Shown piece by piece: positions 17,511-24,607 of a stretch of 24,607 nt of DNA (position 1 is its first letter; each line of letters starts with the position of its first letter). Source of the DNA: Phaeoceros laevis (Eukaryota > Anthocerotophyta > Anthocerotopsida > Notothyladales). A model generated the notes under the pieces. The model had not been told where the DNA came from and did no database searches. It saw only the letters and a list, made by a program, of their open reading frames with translations. The position numbers and the translations under genes are program-made. Location of the stretch: positions 1 through 24,607 of the forward strand of contig JBNGIQ010005869.1 of assembly GCA_049999765.1 (NCBI GenBank). Reading direction: 5' to 3'.

Positions 17511-19120
17511 ACAAGAAAAGCAATCAATTGGTAGGACTTCCCGCTCCCTCGCTCTTGGCGCCTTCCTTATGACCTGCCATGTTCAAGAGAGCTACCAGGC
17601 CAATAAACAAGACCACGGTGCTCTGATAACAGGCGTGATGTCTACAAAGTGTGGACAGTAGGGACTCATATGCAGAAAGGCAAGCATGTGACATGTTTCC
17701 CTCTTATGAGCCCAGGAACAGAGCTTTCCTCGACAGTGGAAACAAATAAAGGGACTTTATAGGTGAACTCTCTGGCAGAATCCATTGTTGTCTGCAGCCT
17801 ATAAAGAACAACGCAATGGCAAGCTAGCCCGATACGGGGCCTGGATGTGCCATCAACTTTGTGGTCCTTCTATAGTTTTTAAAACCTTGTTAATAATCCT
17901 CTGCAAGGCTGATGAGCTAGCTGTGCAGTCAGGATCTGCAAAACAAGAGCGCGACCGGTGTCCATTTTCATGTTGAACCCCAGCTGATTTTCTGGAGCCA
18001 TCACACGATGAACTGGGATTGTACCCGCTACCACTCGGGCGATTCCAGATACTTGATTTGTACTCAAATTGCAAATTTTCTGAGACATTAATGAAGCATG
18101 GACTGTGTATTTGCTCTTGAGTCTTGGTTTCTGCTCGTTCTTGTCAGATTCTCCCACAACCTACATCCTCTGGATTCTTGCATAATAGGTTTGCAGCCTC
18201 GTTTGTTATTCACCACAACCCCCAGTGTAAATATTCTCGAGCAGTTGTTTACTCGTTGGATGGAGGTCCACAGTATACTCCCAGCTAACAGAGGCAAGAG
18301 GCAGACTTGCAGTGGCAGCAAAGATTAGTCCTCTCTGGTTTCCAGCAGATGCCCGTGTGTCAGCTCAGGTTCCAGAGTATGCGTGAAATTGGCAGCATGG
18401 CAACCTTCCCCGTGAGAGGGCCTTATTCTTTGACTAGAGAACCTATTTGCATTTAGAAACATGTGTCACGAGTTATTTGTTTCCAAATTTGATGGAACAA
18501 TCAAAGAACAGTTGTGTACTGTCACAAACCTATGGCTTCCTGCCTTGTGGAGTGTGGTATGTGTTGGATGGTTGTGTGACTTCGTGATACCAGGCTGGTT
18601 GGGTCCATTCTCTGCGGCATGGCTGTTCAGTTGATCTAGTTCACGAGTCATTTTGCTGCACATCCTCTACCAGAACTACGGAAGGCGTCTTTTGATAATT
18701 GCGGCAGGCTACTGCTATAGCTTGACACAGCCCTCCGGCAGAGCTCTTGTTCCAGAGGAGACTGCTGGCTGTGCCGCTATGCACTCTTTCAAAAGCAAAA
18801 CTGCAACTTCCCAGGTTTCTATGCACTCGCAGTGTGCAGTGCGAGGTATGATAAGCTGCAAAACTCGACAACACAGAAGGTCCATTGGCCTCTACAAAGA
18901 GGTGGAAGATTCAAGTTGCATGGCGGCAAGCTACTGCCATACCTGGCCGCCGAGTGCAGAGAAACGAATACCAACATGCTGTTGAACATGCTGACCCAAA
19001 GATCTGAATATACAGTCTGCTTCTATATAGATATGTGCTTGCTTTCCTGCTGAAGACTTGTAGCAACATACCGCGCTTGAAAGATAATGACAACGCACTG
19101 AAAATGTGCGGAAGACCATA
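17511..19120. other. Stretch with no recognised gene
   Basis: About 1.6 kb with many short overlapping frames on both strands and no recognisable motif. AATAAAGGGACTTTATAGG at about 17744-17762 resembles a polyadenylation signal but has no gene attached. Two related phrases, GGCAGGCTACTGCTAT and GGCAAGCTACTGCCAT, occur near 18702 and 18923. Confidence 0.5.
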
Positions 19121-19162
19121 AGTCGAACATACTTAGTCCAAAGTCGAACATACTTAGTCCAA
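19121..19162. repeat. 21-bp tandem duplication
   Basis: AGTCGAACATACTTAGTCCA occurs twice in immediate succession with a one-base spacer, giving a 21-bp period with no differences in the shared part. Confidence 0.9.
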
Positions 19163-19263
19163 CATCTGGGTGTTGGCTGTCTTTCACAGGGTCAGTCAAA
19201 CACCTCTTTGAAACGCAACCAGATCTAGATTTCAGCTCGAATCGAAGTCTCAGTTTTTTCCAG

Positions 19264-19440
19264 CACATGGTTTCTTCACCATAATGGTTTCTTTACCAGA
19301 AGTGTATCACATGGTTTCTTCAACATAATTGTATCAAATGGTTTCTTCACCAGAATTGTATCACATGGTTTCTTTACCAGAATTGTATCAGAGGTGTTGC
19401 CACCGGAATCGTGTCCTAGGTGTTGTTACCAGCTTTGCGT
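19264..19440. repeat. Diverged minisatellite, about 33-bp period
   Basis: Units of the form ACATGGTTTCTTCACCAGAA followed by TTGTATC are repeated five or so times. They decay to GGTGTTGCCACCGGAATCGTG and a last weak copy near 19420. Shorter and longer units show it has grown and shrunk by slippage. Confidence 0.85.
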
Positions 19441-20039
19441 GATCGATGGAGGGTCATACCTGTGAGGTCAGCCCGGGCCGATGAAGTTCTTGAGCTGAAA
19501 ACAGGGCCTCTAACATAACGCCGGAGTAGGAGCAGAAATGTGCAAAGAGGTGTAAGCTTCTCTGCTCATCTGCTTTCCTGTAAACATATCAGCCATCACC
19601 ACGCAACACAGGAACATCTCTGTCTCCTAAGAACACTGGGCACAACTGACTTGCAAAGACAGGAGGGAGAGCGGAGGTTTGTGAAGGTGGAGTTCGGTGG
19701 AGTTCTCCCTGAATCGAAAACTCTCTCTGTTCCACTTCCCCCATTCCCCTGCCCAAGGCTTGGTGTGTCTTTGTTCCTGAACGCAACACATCAACACCAC
19801 AACACAGCGACTTCGCATCACTGCAACAGAGCAGCGCTGCGGCACTGCAACACCGCAGCATGGCAACCAAGCAACGTGAGATACCCTTGCCCCTAAGCTG
19901 CCTCGTAGATGCAGCACAGATGCGTCGAGGCACAGAGACACAGCTGGGATGTAGCACGGAAACGCAGATAAGATCCCGGGCAGGAGCGCAAAAGCAACAC
20001 AGGAGTCAAAGGGGAGGAGAAAGAGAGGGGGGAGTGCCC

Positions 20040-20106
20040 CGTTTTGGCCGCCATAGCCGCCACCGCCCCCGCCATAGCCGCCGTATCTGCCCCCGCGATG
20101 GCCGCT
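20040..20106 (-). other. Gly/Tyr-rich coding-like patch
   Basis: On the minus strand this reads RYGGYGGGGGGYGG within a longer frame (19627-20193). It resembles the tail of glycine-rich RNA-binding proteins. No RNA-recognition motif precedes it, and the flanking translation is not protein-like. A GCC-type triplet repeat on the plus strand explains it equally well. Confidence 0.25.
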
Positions 20107-20189
20107 ATACCGTCTGGATGCATGGAGCTGCGCCCGCCGCCCTGGAGCTGCGCCCGCTGCCCTGCTGATGATGATATCCCAATGCTTCA

Positions 20190-20272
20190 ACAATGAAGAT
20201 TATGTGTGGCCAACTGGAAGATGAATGCCAAGTGTTTGGCAGTCTGTCCACAAGGGATGTCGAGGAGGCCCT
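20190..20272 (+). pseudogene. Small PPR remnant
   Basis: The plus-strand frame reads CGQLEDECQVFGSLSTRDVE, which fits the end of one PPR motif and the start of the next (the family usually has KCGQLEDA-QVF then RDVVSW). Only about 25 codons can be recognised; before and after, the similarity is lost. It resembles a different member of the PPR family from the fragments at 3600-4745 and 16995-17507. Confidence 0.55.
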
Positions 20273-20894
20273 AAGCCCCCTTAAACGCTGCACAGTTGGT
20301 TTCTGGACTGAGAAGCTGCAATTCCTGGAAACGAGGCTTCGATGCGCACAGACCTTCACTCCAGCAGAATGTAATGGCGCAATTTCGCATCTGCAATGTA
20401 GCAGGACAGGCAAGGGGCATTCTTTGGCCGGCATGACTAGTTGACTATCGCCCGATGGCAAACGGGGACATGGTGCTCTTCAAAACGGCGGTCTCTCCCT
20501 TCTGGGCCGCGCACCCCAAGCACTGCAGGCCTTGCCGTCCTGTGCTAAGTTGATGGCTCTGTCATTCGGAGTGTCCCGCAGCCCCAATTCTTGTGAACGC
20601 AACTTGTCTCAGTTTAGCCCAGCCAGTTTTTACAAGCTACACCGCCTTTGCAGCAATGCCCGGGCTCTCTGCACGCAGTTGTCGTGCTCTTTGCATCTGC
20701 TGGTGAAGACCTAATGTGGGCACCTAAGCCCAATGTGGGAGGCGCCCGCCTGGCTGCCATCCCCTCTGCCATGCGGGCGCCTCTGTTGTGAAAAGGAGGT
20801 AGAGGGGCTGGCAGGCCACCGTACCAACCCGGCTACATTCTAATGTAGGCATTGCAAGTAGTCTCGACCTGTCTAATGCTTTTGCCATGAAAAG
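20273..20894. other. Stretch with no recognised gene
   Basis: About 620 bases, GC-rich in places, with short frames only and no repeat or motif that I can support. Confidence 0.45.
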
Positions 20895-20946
20895 CCTGGA
20901 CATTGCCTTTGACAAGGCAGGTCCTTGTCAAAGGCAATGTCTCAGG
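20895..20946. repeat. 52-nt near-perfect hairpin
   Basis: A 19-base arm (20899-20917) is exactly complementary to 20923-20941 across a 5-base loop (CAGGT). CCTG before the left arm pairs with CAGG after the right arm with one bulged T, so the full stem is 23 bp. The perfect arms imply recent origin or selection. Candidates are a short foldback element, a replication-slippage palindrome or a small-RNA precursor. Confidence 0.9.
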
Positions 20947-21023
20947 TGTCCTTGTCAGATGGCATCGGACATACTGTACGTATGTATGAAAAGCGAACAC
21001 ACACTGGTCACTGATCACTGCAA

Positions 21024-21147
21024 AACATGTGGTCACTCATGGACCCGAGTGCAGAACATGTGGTCAGTCATGGACCTGAATGCAGAACATGTGGTCACTC
21101 ATGGACCCGAATGCAGAATATGTGGTCACTCATGGACCCGAAAGCAC
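21024..21147. repeat. 31-bp tandem array, four units
   Basis: Four adjacent 31-bp units (starts 21024, 21055, 21086 and 21117) have the core CATGTGGTCACTCATGGACC. Scattered related phrases (CATGTGGTCACAC, CATGCGGTCACTGG) and a second repeat, AGCTCATCACAAAACT, continue to about 21355. The unit length is not a multiple of three. There are no unique spacers. Confidence 0.95.
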
Positions 21148-21389
21148 GCCACGTCACAACATCACATAGCACGTGGTCACACCCAACAGGGCATGCGGTC
21201 ACTGGACAGTAAGCAGAATGAAGTAGGAAGTGCAGCTCATCACAAAACTATACTCATCACGTGAACAAGAGCATGTGGTCACACCTACCTAAGCAGCATG
21301 TGCAGCTCATCACAAAACTGAGCAGCTCATCACAAAACAGCTCATCAGAAAACTGACCTGGTACATATTGGGCATGGGTGAACATAAAC

Positions 21390-21848
21390 TTAGTACAAGA
21401 TTTCTCCCAAAGGTGCAGTTGTCCTCTGGGCTGAACTCTGATAGCTCAGAGCTCGGCACATTCTCTCTGACCTAGCCTCCCAGCTGAGCAGCCAGTCATA
21501 ATCCTTTTGCTTGGCTTCAATCTGAGCCAGAATACAAGCAACCTCTTGATCCAGCGCCCTCATATTCCTCTGCAAACCATCCAGCTTTAGTTCTCCCTCA
21601 TCCGCTTTCCTCTCCAAGCCCTGCAGTTGCTCCTCCAATTTGTCAATTTCCAAGTCACAACATTGGATGGTGTTGGCCAGAACGTCTCCTTTGGCGAGGC
21701 CTTTAGCAGAGTTGGAATCAAGGGAAGATAGTTCATTGGCTGCTCCATCCTTCGTGAAATAAGTAGCCTGGATGGATTTCCTAATCTTCCGCAAATCCCG
21801 AGTTAAATCGCTCAAGCTCCCTTCAGCAGTGTCACATGACAAGGTGCC
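21390..21848 (-). CDS. Coiled-coil protein or exon, unidentified
   Basis: A 150-codon minus-strand frame without an ATG at its start; it opens after a TAA and first reads GTLSCDTAEGS. A TTTCAG/G at about 21850 would make a good 3' splice site, so it may be an internal or last exon. Residues of about 55-125 form a clear heptad-type coiled coil (LEIDKLEEQLQGLERKADEG, LDGLQRNMRALDQEV). It ends with ILY and a stop. It is in the same strand and frame as the basic ORF upstream at 21951-22715, about 100 bases away across a microsatellite, so the two may be parts of one gene or one mobile element. I recognise no family. Confidence 0.45.
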   Translation of the reverse strand, partial: GTLSCDTAEGSLSDLTRDLRKIRKSIQATYFTKDGAANELSSLDSNSAKGLAKGDVLANTIQCCDLEIDKLEEQLQGLERKADEGELKLDGLQRNMRALDQEVACILAQIEAKQKDYDWLLSWEARSERMCRALSYQSSAQRTTAPLGEILY

Positions 21849-21907
21849 TGAAATGCCTTATCTAAGGCAAGGGGGGGAATCCTCTATGGAACCGTCTAGC
21901 CTCCTCA

Positions 21908-21957
21908 AATAAACATCATATCATATCATATCATATCATATCACATCACATCACAAT
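21908..21957. repeat. ATCAT/ACATC microsatellite
   Basis: A run of ATCAT pentamers passes into CACAT pentamers (CATCATATCATATCATATC... CACATCACATCACA). On the minus strand it supplies the stop codon that ends the ORF at 21951. Confidence 0.9.
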
Positions 21958-22715
21958 TTTGTTGTAAGCCTGTTCTGGGCCAGCAGTTCCCGGTCCTCTT
22001 GTAGTTTCAGCATGCTGCCTGAAATCTTATGAACCTGCTCAGTAATCAACTGCCTCAAACTGCCAAAAGCGACAAGTTCATCACAATTCTCCGCAGGAAA
22101 TCCTGCCTGCACAGCCTGGTCAACAAATGAGACATTGTCACCTTCGCCCTTCCCCTTAGCACCCCGAGATCTGAATCCAGCCTTACTAGCCTTACAAGCA
22201 CGCCGCTTCTGCACACTTTCTTGCAGCTTCTTGGCCTTCTTGTCATGCTCCTCTGAATACTTGGTCCAATTGATCAAAATTCCATGCTTCTTTTCCAGCA
22301 AAACACCCAAGGCCAGAAGCCTAGAGATTGCGCAATCACCTGCAGTTGGCGATTTGCCACCTTGTGTGGCAAACACCAGAGAGTCCACATTGACCCATTC
22401 CTCCTCGGAAAATATGCTGGTTGGCTTCCAAACATAGCCAGAGTTGTAGCCCGCCACTTTTCCGAAGTGGCGGGGCACTTCCCCTTTGCCGCCCACCAGA
22501 GATAGCATTGCATCCTTCAGTTTGCCGCCGGTGACATCAACCCCTGATGTCCGCAGCTGGAGGTCCCCATCGTGCCAACTCCAAATTCGCTGTGGGCCTC
22601 TGGCATTCACCAGCAATGCTGCTCGTTTTACTGCCTGCCTATTGGCCGTTTTGGCCCGTCTCTTCAAGTTCTTACGCTCCTTCATTCGAGCAATCTTTGC
22701 TTCATCTCTCTCTTC
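21951..22715 (-). pseudogene. Basic and helical protein, cut by a copia LTR; unidentified
   Basis: A minus-strand frame is open for 255 codons, from the LTR edge (22715) to a TGA at 21951. The first visible residues are EERDEAKIARMKERKNLKRR, a strongly basic helix, and the frame shows no start at the boundary. The true N-terminus therefore lies beyond the retrotransposon. Further on: WSWHDGDLQLRTSG, then a KKHGILINWTKY-type segment, a Lys-rich KKAKKL and RSRGAKGKGEG stretch, and a helical C-terminus with LRQLITEQVHKI. No family is recognised. It precedes the coiled-coil ORF (21390-21848). The ATG at 22685 is an internal Met, not a convincing start. The insertion makes this a disrupted gene or element. 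Confidence 0.5.
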
Positions 22716-22956
22716 TGTTGGGAAACCCTAACACCCTTCCAGGGTTTAAATAACTTAGGGTTTAGTTCGACGTGAACTTCATGCGGCATAGATAGGTATA
22801 GGTTAGTTAGTTGTTGGCGACAGTTATGTAACCGTCGCCAGTCCCGAGACTAAGAACGGCCGGCTGCCATGAGAACATTGTCTTGTATCCCCTGTCTTCT
22901 TGCAATACACACGTTCTTCAAGCTATAAGATCGATGTAAGTCTAATATATTCAACA
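22716..22956 (+). mobile_element. Ty1/copia 5' LTR (241 bp)
   Basis: It begins TGTTG and ends CAACA, the short inverted termini of an LTR, and is followed at once by a TGGTATCAGAGC primer site. Near the left end, AAACCCTAA (22723-22731) and TTAGGGTTT (22755-22763) form an exact 9-bp inverted pair of telo-box type. A TTTAAATAA lies between and could serve as TATA. The base before the LTR belongs to an open reading frame on the minus strand. The 3' LTR and the target duplication lie outside the window. Confidence 0.9.
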
Positions 22957-22968
22957 TGGTATCAGAGC
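22957..22968 (+). other. Primer binding site (TGGTATCAGAGC)
   Basis: TGGTATCAGAGC is complementary to an internal region of plant initiator tRNA-Met and is the usual primer site of Ty1/copia elements. It touches the LTR end without spacer. Confidence 0.95.
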
Positions 22969-22989
22969 GGGCTTGCGCTAGAAGTGGCT

Positions 22990-23196
22990 ATGGCGGCGCC
23001 AGATTACAGGCTCATGTATTGGGTGCGGTGGCTGGAGTATCTGGCTCCGTTCTCCGATGAAGAGTTTCAAGGTCTGATCGCTGGCGCCATCAAAGGCATT
23101 CTCCGTCGGGAGGAAGAGCGCAAGCGCATCCTTGGCTTCTGGATGAAGAGGTCTCCACACCGCAAGGTGAAGATCGCTTTGCTGCGCCGGGTTTGA
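22990..23196 (+). CDS. Short leader ORF of the copia element
   Basis: A 68-codon ORF starts at ATG 22990, 21 bases after the primer site. It begins MAAPDYRLMYWVRWLEY and continues with an acidic-then-basic helix (LRREEERKRILGFW) and a basic end (ALLRRV). It is free of stops, although the gag frame further on has three. It is in a different frame from gag. Either it is a true upstream ORF that affects gag translation, or it was the N-terminal part of gag before a frameshift in 23196-23322. I recognise no family. Confidence 0.45.
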   Translation: MAAPDYRLMYWVRWLEYLAPFSDEEFQGLIAGAIKGILRREEERKRILGFWMKRSPHRKVKIALLRRV

Positions 23197-23321
23197 AGGA
23201 CCTGCAAGAGTTGGACATTGGTCAGTGGACATGCTGCAGGCGCCCAAGGTGCTGAAATGACGAGGACGAAATCTGGTAGGGTGGCAGGAGCGCTGCCGCA
23301 TCGGGCACTTACCTGGTAGGC

Positions 23322-24607
23322 ATGGAGTATTGGCGCAGCCGGGTTGGAAGGCAGCGGCGTGGAAGACATTACAATCGCCCTGATCAGTGCGAAGCTAGGA
23401 CACGAGGGCGCTCCTCGCCTGATGAGTTCTTGGTGTACAGGTCACGGCAATCATGAGTCTTTCCCGCACAGCCTCATCCTCCACATCGCCTACGCCATAA
23501 CTATGCACAACCAGTAGACGAGTCCGAATACATCAGTAGACATTGTCCCCGTCGGTTTCAAACACCTGAGCAGCGTCAGCAGGCATCCAGACCAAGATAT
23601 GATCCAAGACACGAGACAGATAGGTTCTGTAGGTTCTTACAGTCTAAACACAGATTAGAAGTCCACTTAGTTGCCGACTTAGTGCGTGAGACTGAAGCAG
23701 CAGCCATTAGGAGGTCTGAGTTTGTGTTCAAGGCTCTCAACACAATCCGTGCGCAGTTAGAGTCCATTAGCAACAGACTAAATATATCTGATACAGCTAA
23801 TGTGTTGGATTGCGTTCATGCAAATGTCAAAGAGTCCAAAAGTGTAAAACCTGAACACGTACCTTATTCTGGAATATACAAGTGTTGCTTAGAGTGTCTC
23901 AATGCAATTTCGTGTCCGGTTACTGCACCAGTTCAGGATGTAAGTCAGCCCCCTTCTCTCTGAAACCTGGAAGACACCTCTGACGCCGGTTTTGATCAAG
24001 CCCTCGAGTGGCAAGTCCTTGAGAGCATAAGATATCTTTTCCTAGGTGGTGAACCTGATATGGAGGAGACAGAAGATGAAAAACGTGAGCGTGAGAGGAA
24101 AGAGAAGGAAAGGCGGGACAAGTTGAGAGCAGAAAGAGAACGACTTGAAAAGGAACGTGAGGACCAGGATGCAAGGCAACCTGTCATCAAAATTGACTTT
24201 AAAGAAAAGGACAGACTCACGAGTGGTGTTAATTATGACGTCTGGGTGATGTGAATGCGCGGTTTTCTGCGAGAAACACAGTTGTGGGATTACGTTACTG
24301 GTGACACTCCGAGACCTGATGGTGATCTGTTTGGTGACACCGGGAGTAGTTCCTCCACAAGACACATAACAGCAGATCAGAAACGCTGGGATATGTATGA
24401 CGAAAAGGCACAAAGTGTGATACGAATTGGTCTAAGTGAAACCATGGCTTTCAATGTCATAGATGCAAAAACTTCCAAGGAAATGTGGGACCATCTTGCG
24501 ATGGTCTATCATGCCAAGGACATGATGACTAGGATGGCTGCACAGACCAAGTTTCATTCACTGAAAATGAGAGAAGGTGAACCCATCGACCAGTTTGTAA
24601 CACACTT
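23322..24607 (+). pseudogene. Ty1/copia gag, partial, with three in-frame TGA
   Basis: One frame runs from ATG 23322 to the window edge apart from TGA at 23454, 23961 and 24252. The first part is Arg/Tyr/Pro-rich. A helical region follows (about 23680-23800), then a Cys pair (YKCCLECLN) and a long Glu/Arg/Lys helix (24060-24165). The copia gag core comes last: LTSGVNYDVW, LRETQLWDYVTG, SKEMWDHLAMVYHAKD, TKFHSLKMREGE and IDQFVTHF. Gag forms the retrotransposon particle and binds its RNA. The N-terminal extension before the core is longer than in most copia elements. Each TGA differs from CGA (Arg) by one C-to-T change. No zinc knuckle or protease is reached before the edge. It may be expressed only as fragments. 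Confidence 0.85.

Noticed and set aside
19627-20193. A glycine-rich RNA-binding protein gene on the minus strand
   Set aside because: Only a short GGY-type patch fits. There is no RNA-recognition motif, and the rest of the frame is not protein-like.
21024-21355. A regular short-repeat array resembling a CRISPR
   Set aside because: Units are contiguous with no unique spacers, in a plant-type genomic context; it is a minisatellite.

Overview
The window looks like a gene-poor, repeat-rich stretch of a plant nuclear genome. Three things point this way: PLS-type pentatricopeptide-repeat (PPR) sequence, a Ty1/copia retrotransposon with a plant-style LTR and an initiator-Met tRNA primer site, and long non-coding stretches full of minisatellites. 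The style of the PPR fragments and the density of decayed retroelements suggest a seed-free plant such as a fern; that is inference, not proof. Two blocks of exactly 100 N (1064-1163 and 7794-7893) are assembly-gap placeholders.

Left part (1-2797): no convincing gene. It holds a 98-nt near-perfect hairpin beside the first gap, a 28-bp tandem duplication and a 12-bp minisatellite that reads as Ser-Asn-Pro-Gly repeats.

Centre (2797-10084): two decayed copies of one reverse-transcriptase (RT) element in head-to-head orientation. The minus-strand copy runs from about 7573 down to 2797. It has an upstream Arg/Gly/Ser-rich ORF, then a UAG stop, then the RT ORF. It is split by a 2,466-bp insertion at 3000-5465, flanked by a 6-bp target duplication (AGCAAT). 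The insertion carries a plus-strand, tandemly duplicated, broken PPR array. The plus-strand copy runs from about 7577 to 10084 across the second gap. It keeps RT motifs A, B (GIPMG) and C (YIDD) and a thumb-like C-terminus, but is broken by small frameshifts. Both copies have the UAG at the same codon. The RT family is unresolved: the motifs recall Penelope-like, telomerase-like or rvt-type RTs more than LTR or LINE enzymes, and the upstream ORF is unusual for those groups.

Middle (10085-16994): mostly no recognisable genes. There are two strong TATA boxes (11384 and 13277). The first precedes a 65-codon ORF with a signal-peptide-like start and several cysteines. The second precedes a pyrimidine-rich leader. 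Several minisatellites follow, then a pair of diverged direct repeats (15605 and 16622) enclosing an unassigned ORF.

Right part (16995-24607): a minus-strand PPR fragment (16995-17507), a further PPR remnant (about 20190), a 52-nt near-perfect hairpin (20895-20946) and a 31-bp tandem array. Next come two minus-strand protein-like ORFs, one of them a coiled coil. The second is cut, in an open frame, by the 241-bp LTR (22716-22956) of a Ty1/copia element. That element's primer site, leader ORF and gag run off the window edge. Its gag frame has three in-frame TGA codons, each one C-to-T step from CGA, as expected from decay of methylated CpG.
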